A DNA stretch of 9,500 bases from Mageeibacillus sp. UBA1257 (GTDB lineage: Bacteria > Bacillota > Clostridia > UBA1212 > UBA1257). The stretch lies in NCBI GenBank assembly GCA_002308775.1, contig DBVT01000061.1, forward strand, positions 4,788 to 14,287, read 5' to 3'. Of this stretch, positions 1 through 6,850 are shown piece by piece. The position numbers and the translations under genes are program-made. A model generated the notes under the pieces. That model had not been told where the DNA came from. It did not search any database and was given only the letters and a program-made list of their open reading frames with translations. Each line of letters starts with the position of its first letter. Within the stretch, counting starts at the first letter, position 1.

Positions 1-648
1 CAGTGGAGCAATATGCTTGGCGGCACCGAACTGATCAGAAAGAAGACGGGCAAAGACGCATACGCCATGACGATCACGCTTCTGCTCAACAGCGAAGGCA
101 AGAAGATGGGTAAAACGTCGAGCGGCGCAGTCTGGCTCGATCCGAACAAGACGACTCCGTTCGAATTTTACCAGTACTGGAGAAACGTAAATGACGCTGA
201 CGTAATGAAATGCATCAGGATGCTCACGTTCATTCCGCTTGATAAGATCGAGGAGATGGACAAGTGGGACGACAGCCGAATAAATGAGAAGAAGGACATT
301 CTCGCTTTCGAACTCACAACTCTCGTTCACGGAGAGGAAGAGGCTGAAAAGGCGAGAAAAGTTTCAAGAGCGCTTTTTACAGGCGGAGTTGACGACAGCG
401 ACATGCCTACGACGGAACTCACAGACGCGGATCTTCCGGAGGGTAAGATATCCATTGCCGAACTGATGCTGAAATGCGGACTTGTCACGAGCAAATCCGA
501 GGCGAGAAAACTCGCTCAGCAGGGCGGCGTCAGTCTGAACGGCGAAAAAGTGGCGGACTGCAACAACTTTGTTGACGCCGCTGCTCTCGAAGAGGGAGTC
601 ACGATCAAAAAAGGCAAAAAAGTGTTCCACAAAGCGATACTGAAATAA
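1..648 (+). CDS. tyrS: Tyrosyl-tRNA synthetase, C-terminal part (5' end outside window)
   Basis: Class I aminoacyl-tRNA synthetase that charges tRNA-Tyr with tyrosine in the cytoplasm. The reading frame is open from base 1, so the gene starts upstream; about 215 codons are visible of a family that usually has roughly 400-420. Seen directly: the signature loop KMGKT at bases 103-117 (the family's KMSKS-type ATP-binding loop), followed by the FEFYQYWRNV helix region typical of bacterial TyrRS, and a C-terminal S4-like RNA-binding domain over the last 60 or so residues (ISIAELMLKCGLVTSKSEAR, then GGVSLNGEKV). It ends at TAA 646-648. No terminator is seen in the 43 bases before the next gene, so read-through into the esterase is possible. 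Housekeeping gene; the identification is firm. Confidence 0.96.
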   Translation, partial: QWSNMLGGTELIRKKTGKDAYAMTITLLLNSEGKKMGKTSSGAVWLDPNKTTPFEFYQYWRNVNDADVMKCIRMLTFIPLDKIEEMDKWDDSRINEKKDILAFELTTLVHGEEEAEKARKVSRALFTGGVDDSDMPTTELTDADLPEGKISIAELMLKCGLVTSKSEARKLAQQGGVSLNGEKVADCNNFVDAAALEEGVTIKKGKKVFHKAILK

Positions 649-691
649 CATAACGCAATCTGATCTGTTTTTACATCTGGAGGATCGCAAA

Positions 692-1498
692 ATGAAATGT
701 GAAAACATACAACTCATCGAAGGAGACGACAGAGGGATCCTTACGACATACGAATACGACACGCAGGACAAATTTTCCGACGCAATACTGATCATACCGG
801 GAGGCGGGTACGGATGCGTCTGTTCCGACAGGGAAGGCGATCCCATCGCTCTCGCTTTTGCCTCCGCAGGAGTAAAACCTTTCGTTCTTTCGTATTCGGT
901 AGGAAGATACGCGAAATATCCGCAGCCTCTGCTTGAGGCCTCTATGGCGATGTCGTACATCAGAAAGAACGCCAAAAAATACGGAATTAATCCGGACAGA
1001 GTCTTTGTGGTCGGTTTTTCGGCCGGAGGACATCTCGCGGGATCTCTCGGAACGAACTGGCACCACAAAGAAGTGAACGACGCAATAGACATAGAATTCG
1101 GTTCGAACAGACCTACGGGAATGATACTTTGCTATCCCGTTTTATGCTACTGGGAGCAGACTCACCTCGGAACATTTTACAATGCGTTCGGAACGGACAA
1201 GCCTTCGCAGGAGCAGATAGATCTTTGCTCGCTTGAGAAAAATGTCGACGACAAGACGTGCCCCGCGTTTTTGATGCATACCGCGAACGACGATTGCGTG
1301 GATGTGAGAAACAGCCTGCGATTTGCGAACGCTCTCACAGAGCACGGGATCTCATATGAGATGCACATTTATCCGGAAGGCCCTCACGGGATCGCTCTCG
1401 CAAATGAATTGACAGCGCTCGCTCCTCATTATATCGACAAGAGGATCGCAAAGTGGACTGATCTGGCTGTAGGCTGGATGAAGACGGCAAAATTCTGA
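692..1498 (+). CDS. Alpha/beta hydrolase, probable carbohydrate acetylesterase
   Basis: A 268-residue serine esterase of the alpha/beta-hydrolase fold with no signal peptide, so cytoplasmic. Seen: the oxyanion-hole stretch IIPGGGY (34-40), the nucleophile elbow GFSAGG with Ser110, a probable catalytic Asp200 in HTANDD, and His232 in GPHG, in the right order and spacing. This pattern is known from small acetylxylan/acetyl esterases and BD-FAE-type feruloyl or carbohydrate esterases, which remove acetyl groups from sugars or oligosaccharides; a peptidase or a lipase of the same fold is less likely. The start is supported by CTGGAGGA at about 677-684, eight bases before the ATG. The gene lies 43 bases after tyrS and 37 before a surface esterase lipoprotein, which supports a role in acetylated carbohydrate use. 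Family firm; substrate inferred. Confidence 0.85.
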   Translation: MKCENIQLIEGDDRGILTTYEYDTQDKFSDAILIIPGGGYGCVCSDREGDPIALAFASAGVKPFVLSYSVGRYAKYPQPLLEASMAMSYIRKNAKKYGINPDRVFVVGFSAGGHLAGSLGTNWHHKEVNDAIDIEFGSNRPTGMILCYPVLCYWEQTHLGTFYNAFGTDKPSQEQIDLCSLEKNVDDKTCPAFLMHTANDDCVDVRNSLRFANALTEHGISYEMHIYPEGPHGIALANELTALAPHYIDKRIAKWTDLAVGWMKTAKF

Positions 1499-1512
1499 TC
1501 ATATCGGTCATC

Positions 1513-1518
1513 TATAAT
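1513..1518 (+). promoter_or_regulatory. Possible -10 box before the lipoprotein gene
   Basis: A perfect TATAAT lies in the short gap between the esterase and the lipoprotein gene, 18 bases before the lipoprotein start codon. No recognisable -35 hexamer sits 16-18 bases upstream and there is no TGN extension, so this may be chance AT-rich sequence. A start from here would leave a leader of only about 10 bases. Reported as weak. Confidence 0.2.
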
Positions 1519-1535
1519 ATTTTTCGGAGGAAGTT

Positions 1536-3161
1536 ATGAAGAAAAAAATGACAAAAATCATCTGCTTTTTACTCGCGGCATTAATGTGCGTGGGAATAGC
1601 GGCGGGATGCAACAATAAACCGTCAGATCCGACCGCGACGAAGGAACCGGGCAAGACCACAGATCAGGACCCGGATCCGACAGAGGAACCGGACGACGGT
1701 AAGATGAAGATCACTCTAAAGGACGATCAGAATTCAGAAAAAGTTATCACCGACAAGAAGATCGACACACCTTCGTCATTCAAGGACAACGGAGGTAAAT
1801 TCACTATTTCAGCCATCTACGGAAACCATATGGTCCTCCAGGCGAATATGAATGTAAGGATCTTCGGAAAACACACCGGAAGCGACGAATATGTAGGAGC
1901 GGAGCTGACCAAAAAGGATTCTAAAGAGACCAGGTATTTTTACGGCAAAGTGGAAAACGGCGAATTCGAGATCTGGCTCGGAACGACGAATTACGGCGGC
2001 CCGTACACCCTCACGATATTCGATAAAGACGGCAATTCAGTAAAATTCGACGATGTCCTCTTCGGAGAGGTTTACGTTCTCGGCGGACAGTCGAACATGG
2101 GCTGGGCCCTCGGACAGTGCTATGTTGAGAAAAAAGGCAAGCTTCTTTATCAGGACCTCATAAACAGCACTAACAATGACAATGTCAGATATATGGGCAT
2201 GTGGCCGAAGCAGTCTCAGGAATATGTGGAATACGTATCGAGTACGACGGGATGGCAGAGCGCGACTTCTTCAACTGTTCCCGGCTGGAGCGCGGTAGGA
2301 TATTTCTTCGCAATGAGGATGAATGAGATATACGGCATTCCCGTAGGCGTAGTCAGCTCATGCATGGGCGGCACGGGGATCGACAGATGGTATACGGAAG
2401 AAAAGACGGGAGACTGGTACAGAGGAACGACGCACCCGATCAGAAAGATGACCTTCAGGGGAGTCTGCTGGTATCAGGGAGAGGGAGATTTCTCAAAATA
2501 CAGTGACCGTCTCACGAAACTCATCGGACAGTGGAGGACAGCTTTTGAAAATCCGAATCTCTACTGGGCTGCCGTCGAAATGCCAAGATATCAGAACGCT
2601 GATGCGTATTATCAGTGCCGCGAGGAAGTTAAAAAGCTCTACGGCGTTGTCGATAAATACACATATTGCGTGACTCTCGATACGGGCCTGTTCCCTGAGT
2701 TCGCCGCTAAAGGAGACGAACTCAACGCGGATGGCATCCATCCGTATGACAAGCAGAAGGTAGGACAGAGGCTCGCAGACGCGTGCGCGCAGGACTTTTA
2801 CGGAGCGGAAGGCACATGGAAGAGCCCGTATGCCGTCTCTGCCGAGGTAAAGGACGGAAAGGTTCTCGTGACGTTCGAAAACGTCGGAGACGGAATGACA
2901 GTCGTAGGACTGCTCAAAGGATTCGAAGTCGCAGGGACAGACAGAAAATACAAGGATGCGACTCCCGAAGTCGTAGGCAAGAATCAGATACTCCTCACAT
3001 GCGACGAGGTCACCACGATCTGGGGCGTCCGCTACGGCAGAAAGAATTACAGAGGAGACGGAATCACTTCGGCATCTGATTCGGCGTGCTGCTATAACAC
3101 GGTGAACGGCGAAGCGGCTTATCCGCTCGAGCAGTTCGTACTCTCAAAGCTGGGCGGCTGA
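1536..3161 (+). CDS. Lipoprotein, sialate O-acetylesterase-like (SGNH/SASA) carbohydrate esterase
   Basis: A 541-residue surface-anchored esterase. Residues 1-24 form a lipoprotein signal peptide (KKK, hydrophobic core, lipobox IAAGC) with Cys25 as the lipidated residue; a Pro/Asp/Glu/Thr-rich linker (29-55) follows. The core matches the sialate O-acetylesterase (DUF303/SASA) family: HMVLQANMNVRIFGK (98-112), the nucleophile motif GGQSNMGW with Ser186, WYQGEGD (312-318), and DGIHP with Asp399 and His402 followed by DKQKVGQRLA. A C-terminal beta-rich region (about 430-541) resembles that of family members. These enzymes remove O-acetyl groups from sialic acids or from xylan and other glycans outside the cell. 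The GGAGGA at 1526-1531 supports the start. It pairs with the cytoplasmic esterase upstream and ends an operon-like run closed by a terminator. Which glycan is used cannot be read from the sequence. Confidence 0.88.
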   Translation: MKKKMTKIICFLLAALMCVGIAAGCNNKPSDPTATKEPGKTTDQDPDPTEEPDDGKMKITLKDDQNSEKVITDKKIDTPSSFKDNGGKFTISAIYGNHMVLQANMNVRIFGKHTGSDEYVGAELTKKDSKETRYFYGKVENGEFEIWLGTTNYGGPYTLTIFDKDGNSVKFDDVLFGEVYVLGGQSNMGWALGQCYVEKKGKLLYQDLINSTNNDNVRYMGMWPKQSQEYVEYVSSTTGWQSATSSTVPGWSAVGYFFAMRMNEIYGIPVGVVSSCMGGTGIDRWYTEEKTGDWYRGTTHPIRKMTFRGVCWYQGEGDFSKYSDRLTKLIGQWRTAFENPNLYWAAVEMPRYQNADAYYQCREEVKKLYGVVDKYTYCVTLDTGLFPEFAAKGDELNADGIHPYDKQKVGQRLADACAQDFYGAEGTWKSPYAVSAEVKDGKVLVTFENVGDGMTVVGLLKGFEVAGTDRKYKDATPEVVGKNQILLTCDEVTTIWGVRYGRKNYRGDGITSASDSACCYNTVNGEAAYPLEQFVLSKLGG

Positions 3162-3182
3162 TCGCGGAAGGAATAAATTTAT

Positions 3183-3227
3183 AAAAAAACGGCCGGAGGC
3201 GACATGCATTCGGCTGTTTTCTTTTTT
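3183..3227 (+). terminator. Intrinsic terminator after the lipoprotein gene
   Basis: The arm AAAACGGCCG (about 3187-3196) pairs with CGGCTGTTTT (3211-3220), allowing one G-T wobble, across a loop of about 14 bases, and is followed by CTTTTTT. An A-run precedes the left arm. It lies 22 bases past the stop codon and closes the esterase-lipoprotein unit. Confidence 0.85.
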
Positions 3228-3237
3228 ACATTCTTTG

Positions 3238-3246
3238 TGGTAAAAT
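3238..3246 (+). promoter_or_regulatory. Extended -10 promoter for the GH32 gene
   Basis: TGG followed by TAAAAT forms an extended -10 element 52 bases before the GH32 ATG and just behind the terminator of the previous unit. The -35 position (about 3218-3223) is T-rich but not consensus, as is usual for extended -10 promoters. The predicted transcription start is near 3253, inside a palindrome listed separately. Confidence 0.55.
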
Positions 3247-3252
3247 TACGCT

Positions 3253-3265
3253 ATCAAGTATTGAT
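3253..3265. promoter_or_regulatory. Possible operator palindrome at the GH32 transcription start
   Basis: ATCAA GTA TTGAT is a perfect 5-3-5 inverted repeat starting seven bases after the -10 box, a position where a repressor would block initiation. No regulator gene is in the window, so the partner is unknown. Short palindromes also arise by chance. Confidence 0.35.
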
Positions 3266-3297
3266 TGGAAAAACTGTTTAGGGAAGGAACGAAAGAA

Positions 3298-4845
3298 ATG
3301 AGTAAAAGATTCATAATTCTGCCGATCGACGAGACCAAACCGCACAGACACATTCGCCTTACGAATGAAAAAGGGGAACTGCTTTACGATATAAACTGCT
3401 CGATCGAGCTCAATACGCCTGCGTTCGAATCGTATATGGACGTCACGAGATTCGGCGACGATAAGATAACTGTCACGGATGACGAAGGCAACGTTTTACC
3501 TCTCAAAGAAACTGACAGGCATCCTGAGATCTCAGAGATCCGCGGCGGAAGCTTTATGAGGCCGAAAATACATTTTACGGGCAAGATCGGTTGGATGAAC
3601 GATCCGAACGGAATGGTTTACATGAACGGGACGTATCACCTCTTCTATCAGCACAATCCGTACTCGCTCGGATATGATCAGGACAGTATGACATGGGACC
3701 ACGCTGTTTCGACTGACCTCGTGCACTGGGAGGAGACGGGAGATATTATTTTTCCGGACGAGTTGGGAGGATGTTTCTCCGGAAGCGCCGTATGCGATGA
3801 GAGAAATGTCGCGGGCTTTGGTAAAAACGCGATGGTCTGCTTTTACACTTCGGCCGGCAACGGCTCGGATCTTTCAAGAGGTAAATATTTCACGCAGAGC
3901 ATAGCATATTCGAACGATAACGCTCTGACAATGAAAAAATACGACAAGAACCCGATCATCAACTGGATACGCGGAGCTAACAGAGATCCGAAAGTCGAAT
4001 GGTGCGAAGAACTCGGAAAATATGTTATGGCTCTCTATCTTGACGGCCCGGATTTCAGGATCTTCACGTCTGACGATCTGATCGACTGGGAGCCTCTTCA
4101 GGACGTCACGATGCCGAACGACAACGAGTGTCCCGCGTTTTACCCGCTGGTGTTAGACGGGGAGAGAAAGTGGGTCTTCCAGGGAGCGCACGACAAGTAT
4201 CTGATCGGATCGATAAAGGACGGAAAATATGTGATAGAGCAGGAAGAACTTCCGTATTATATCTGGAGCGAAGGAAGCTACTCGCCTCAGTCATTTTACG
4301 GAACGGGAGACAGGAGAATAAGGATCGCTCTCAACAGGGCTTACTGTCCGGGAGTAGTATTCAGCGGCCAGATGGGCGTCCCGACGGAATTCTTCTTAAA
4401 AAGAGTAGGCGACAAGATCAGACTCGGCTCTCTGCCTGTAAAGGAACTTGATTCGATCGCGAAGAAAAAAATCGAAAATATTAATATACAAGGGTCTGAA
4501 GCATTCGAATGCCTCGATATAAACGCTTTGAGAAACAGCGGCATCGAAGTCACGCTGAATATTAAAGAGGACTGCGGAGCGTTCACGCTCTCTTGTTTCG
4601 GTCAAGAGATAAGAATAGATCCGGAGGCAAACGAGTTTGCGACGAGCAGTGTCAAAGCGCCTCTTTCTTACGACGGAGAAAAGAATATCAAAGTCATTTT
4701 CGACACGCTCTCGATCGAAGCATTCGCAGACGGCGGTCTGATCTACTCAGTATCTGTTTCAGTCGCTGACAGGACAAAGAACGTAAAGATCATCCCCGAA
4801 TCGACCGTTGATCTGACTGCAGAAATAAAGGTGCTTGAACTGTAA
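3298..4845 (+). CDS. Glycoside hydrolase family 32 (fructan/sucrose hydrolase)
   Basis: A 515-residue beta-fructosidase-type enzyme that hydrolyses fructosyl linkages in sucrose, fructo-oligosaccharides, inulin or levan. Seen: WMNDPNG (99-105) with nucleophile Asp102, FYQHNP (116-121), FSGS (160-163), the transition-state stabiliser motif RDP (229-231) and the acid/base motif NECP with Glu277. The five-bladed propeller spans about 88-370 and the C-terminal beta-sandwich about 385-515, including IEAFADGG (473-480). About 85 residues precede the catalytic domain, a longer N-terminal segment than in minimal GH32 enzymes. There is no signal peptide, so it acts on imported sugar or is released otherwise. 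The ATG at 3298 is chosen over a TTG at 3265 because GGGAAGGA (3281-3288) sits at good spacing and the TTG has no ribosome binding site and lies in the palindrome. No transporter is adjacent, so the exact substrate is open. Confidence 0.93.
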   Translation: MSKRFIILPIDETKPHRHIRLTNEKGELLYDINCSIELNTPAFESYMDVTRFGDDKITVTDDEGNVLPLKETDRHPEISEIRGGSFMRPKIHFTGKIGWMNDPNGMVYMNGTYHLFYQHNPYSLGYDQDSMTWDHAVSTDLVHWEETGDIIFPDELGGCFSGSAVCDERNVAGFGKNAMVCFYTSAGNGSDLSRGKYFTQSIAYSNDNALTMKKYDKNPIINWIRGANRDPKVEWCEELGKYVMALYLDGPDFRIFTSDDLIDWEPLQDVTMPNDNECPAFYPLVLDGERKWVFQGAHDKYLIGSIKDGKYVIEQEELPYYIWSEGSYSPQSFYGTGDRRIRIALNRAYCPGVVFSGQMGVPTEFFLKRVGDKIRLGSLPVKELDSIAKKKIENINIQGSEAFECLDINALRNSGIEVTLNIKEDCGAFTLSCFGQEIRIDPEANEFATSSVKAPLSYDGEKNIKVIFDTLSIEAFADGGLIYSVSVSVADRTKNVKIIPESTVDLTAEIKVLEL

Positions 4846-4892
4846 AATAGTCAGATCGGGACAGTATCCGAACTTGTAAAAAGGAGAAAGCC

Positions 4893-4931
4893 GTGCTGAC
4901 CGAAAAAGAACCGAACAGAAAGGCCTTTTAA
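4893..4931 (+). CDS. Possible 12-codon leader ORF (MLTEKEPNRKAF)
   Basis: A GTG start lies six bases after a good AAGGAG (4881-4886) and opens a 12-codon frame ending at TAA 4929-4931, 17 bases before the next gene. The ribosome binding site is the main evidence; it has no other start codon to serve. The frame could be a translated leader coupled to the membrane protein gene or a remnant of a lost gene. The peptide has no recognisable motif. Confidence 0.3.
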   Translation: MLTEKEPNRKAF

Positions 4932-4948
4932 TATAAACGGAGGGTAAA

Positions 4949-5767
4949 ATGGAAGACAACTTGGAAGAAAAAATCGAAGAAGAGAAATTGACGCCAAAGA
5001 GCGTTCTGAACAGTTCGATGCATTCAGGGACCGTTATTGTATTCGCCGCAGCTTTGCTGATATCCCTTTTTTTCAGGATCGCGTCTGTCACCGTCGCCCT
5101 GATCAAAAGCAGCTGGATCGAATGGCTTTTTGAAGTCCCGGAGATCATCTGCATGATCTTCGCTCTGATAGGAGCCTTCGGACTCGTAAAATGCGGCGAG
5201 AACGACATGGCCGCGAAATTCTCGCTCATAAAGGTCATGACGGTATGCGAACTGGTGGTGTCGATCATTTTAACGATAGTCGCCGCGTTCTTATTCGTTC
5301 TGATACTGCTTTTCGGACTTGAGACGCAGCTGTTCCAGACGGGCTTTGTCGGAACGAACGGGATCCCGTTACTTGAAGAATACACCGAGATAATCGAAGA
5401 TTTCCTGAAGGAGTTCAGCTTCGTGCCGCCTGTCGCGAGATTTCTTATGATCCTCGGCATCGCTTTGCTCGAGTTCATCTCGTATTTCATTTGTATATTC
5501 GCTTTTAAGAAATGGACGGGCTATCTTAACGGGCTGAAATTCACGTCAGAGACGGGTTTTTACAACGAGGATTATTCTCACAGGGGAATACTGATCACTT
5601 CCGGCGTGTTCATGATCATCACATGCGCCGCGATGTTGTGGATAACTTTTATGCTTCGGATGAATCCGCTTCACTCGTGCGCTACGATCTTCCTCGGGCT
5701 TGCGGCGATCACATCGGGCATATTGTATGATAAAACTCACAGAAGCATCGAAAAACTCGCCGAGTGA
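4949..5767 (+). CDS. Polytopic membrane protein of unknown function
   Basis: I do not recognise a named family. The 272-residue protein has an acidic, Glu/Lys-rich N-terminus (MEDNLEEKIEEEKL) and about six hydrophobic segments near residues 27-52, 58-80, 95-124, 162-186, 213-235 and 241-260, so it is an integral membrane protein. No catalytic or transport motif is visible. Its opening membrane segment (SVLNSSMHSGTVIVFAAALL) and its end (FLGLAAITSGILYDK) resemble the matching positions of the next gene, suggesting a tandem duplication with divergence. The start is supported by GGAGGG at 4939-4944. No promoter is evident in the 103 bases upstream and no terminator follows the GH32 gene, so it may be read through from there. 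Confidence 0.8.
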   Translation: MEDNLEEKIEEEKLTPKSVLNSSMHSGTVIVFAAALLISLFFRIASVTVALIKSSWIEWLFEVPEIICMIFALIGAFGLVKCGENDMAAKFSLIKVMTVCELVVSIILTIVAAFLFVLILLFGLETQLFQTGFVGTNGIPLLEEYTEIIEDFLKEFSFVPPVARFLMILGIALLEFISYFICIFAFKKWTGYLNGLKFTSETGFYNEDYSHRGILITSGVFMIITCAAMLWITFMLRMNPLHSCATIFLGLAAITSGILYDKTHRSIEKLAE

Positions 5768-5768
5768 T

Positions 5769-5796
5769 TTGACATTTGACAGTAAAGCAATATAAT
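5769..5796 (+). promoter_or_regulatory. Consensus sigma-A promoter for the zinc-ribbon gene
   Basis: TTGACA (5769-5774) and TATAAT (5791-5796) are both perfect hexamers with a 16-base spacer, starting two bases after the stop codon of the previous gene. The predicted start is near 5803, giving a leader of about 25 bases. TTTGACA occurs twice in direct tandem (5768-5781) and again at 5800-5806 over the predicted start. It probably drives the zinc-ribbon gene and the glycyl radical enzyme behind it. Confidence 0.8.
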
Positions 5797-5827
5797 TATT
5801 TTGACATCTTAAAAGGAGGCACAAACA

Positions 5828-6817
5828 ATGTATTGTAAGAAATGCGGAGCATACGTAGATGATAATGCCAAATTCTGTAATGCCTGCGGCGCGAATACGC
5901 AGAGTACAGCTCCGGCCCAGCCTAAACCCCAGACTCAGCCGAAACCTCAGCAGGTAGTATATACTCAACCTGTTTATGTAGCTCCTGTCGCACCTGTGAC
6001 GCCTGTTGCGGCTCCCGCAAAGAACGGCCCTGACAGCGAAAAGGTTTTTGCCGTTCTGAGAAACAACGCAAGATCTGCTCCCACAGTGATATATGCGATC
6101 TTCTCGACGATCGCGCTGATCGCCGTAAATCTCGCTCTGATCTTTGACAGCGGTCTGTTTGTCATGAGAAGAGGGACTGTGTACACAGTACAGCCGCTTT
6201 GGCTGACGATACCCATATTCATTTCGATACTGATAATGTCGATCTGCGCGATTTTCCCTGTCATCGGATCATGGATACTCGTGGGAACTAAAGGTCGCGT
6301 GTCGCCGGCAGCCATCAGGATGCTGAGACCCACGCCCGTATTCCAGACCGTTTTGGCTATATTCTCCTGCATCGCTGCGGGAATCGGAACGATAGCTGTG
6401 CCGATAATCATAGCCGTCGGCGGTGGCGCTCTCTCTTTCCTGACATCCGCTTTTGAAGACAATCCGGATGCTGACAATGCAATAAGTCAGCTCCTCGGCG
6501 GATCTGTAGCCGTCGCGATCATACTTTCGATAGTCATTATGGTAGTGATATTCGTCTTTTCAATTCTTTACGCTGTTGCCATCCGCAATTACGGAAGACA
6601 TATGAAAGTGCTCTCGAACGCTGCCGCGACAGGTTCGTACACATGCAAAGGAGCTCCCTGTGTGATCCTGTACATCTGGGGCGTCATAGTTTCATCCGTC
6701 AGTATCCCTCTTATGATAGCGAATCTCTACATGGGGATCTTCTATTTCTGCCTCGGCGTATGTATGTTCCTCGCCGGTATACTCTACAAAAGGATAGATT
6801 CTCAGATGCGTCAGTGA
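5828..6817 (+). CDS. Zinc-ribbon multi-pass membrane protein of unknown function
   Basis: A 329-residue protein with three parts. Residues 1-23 form a zinc ribbon with two CxxC knuckles (Cys3, Cys6, Cys17, Cys20). Residues 25-66 are a Pro/Gln/Val-rich linker with repeated QPKPQ and APV units. Residues 85-320 hold about six membrane segments (near 85-107, 124-152, 172-206, 226-254, 277-300, 302-320). Such zinc-ribbon membrane proteins are common in Firmicutes and mostly uncharacterised; the ribbon is expected on the cytoplasmic side. AGGAGG at 5814-5819, eight bases before the ATG, is an ideal ribosome binding site. It is probably a diverged paralogue of the preceding membrane gene, which lacks the ribbon. 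It lies 33 bases before a glycyl radical enzyme, likely on the same transcript; a functional link is not shown. Confidence 0.82.
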   Translation: MYCKKCGAYVDDNAKFCNACGANTQSTAPAQPKPQTQPKPQQVVYTQPVYVAPVAPVTPVAAPAKNGPDSEKVFAVLRNNARSAPTVIYAIFSTIALIAVNLALIFDSGLFVMRRGTVYTVQPLWLTIPIFISILIMSICAIFPVIGSWILVGTKGRVSPAAIRMLRPTPVFQTVLAIFSCIAAGIGTIAVPIIIAVGGGALSFLTSAFEDNPDADNAISQLLGGSVAVAIILSIVIMVVIFVFSILYAVAIRNYGRHMKVLSNAAATGSYTCKGAPCVILYIWGVIVSSVSIPLMIANLYMGIFYFCLGVCMFLAGILYKRIDSQMRQ

Positions 6818-6828
6818 CGACCTTTTGC

Positions 6829-6849
6829 TTGAAAAACGGAGCGTTTCAA
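6829..6849 (+). promoter_or_regulatory. Small hairpin holding the ribosome binding site of the glycyl radical enzyme gene
   Basis: AAACG (6834-6838) pairs with CGTTT (6842-6846) around a GAG loop, and TTG (6829-6831) with CAA (6847-6849) past a two-base A bulge. The presumed binding site GGAG (6838-6841) falls in the loop and closing pair, nine bases before the ATG. The stem is short and AT-rich, so any effect on translation would be mild. Confidence 0.25.
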
Positions 6850-6850
6850 A

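Noticed and set aside
364..1092. 242-codon open frame on the minus strand across the tyrS end and the esterase start
   Set aside because: It overlaps two well-supported genes, has no recognisable motif, and its length follows from the codon pattern of the opposite strand.
3265..3297. Earlier TTG start for the GH32 gene
   Set aside because: No ribosome binding site precedes it and it falls in the palindrome at the predicted transcription start; the ATG at 3298 has a good binding site.
4852..4871. Terminator after the GH32 gene (TCGG...CCGA)
   Set aside because: The stem is only about four pairs and no T-run follows.
4759..5490. 243-codon open frame on the minus strand opposite the first membrane gene
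   Set aside because: The + strand frame has a ribosome binding site and a coherent membrane topology; the minus frame is low-complexity and reads as its antisense shadow.
5801..5829. Second promoter from the third TTGACA
   Set aside because: No -10-like hexamer lies 16-18 bases downstream; that position overlaps the ribosome binding spacer and the start codon.
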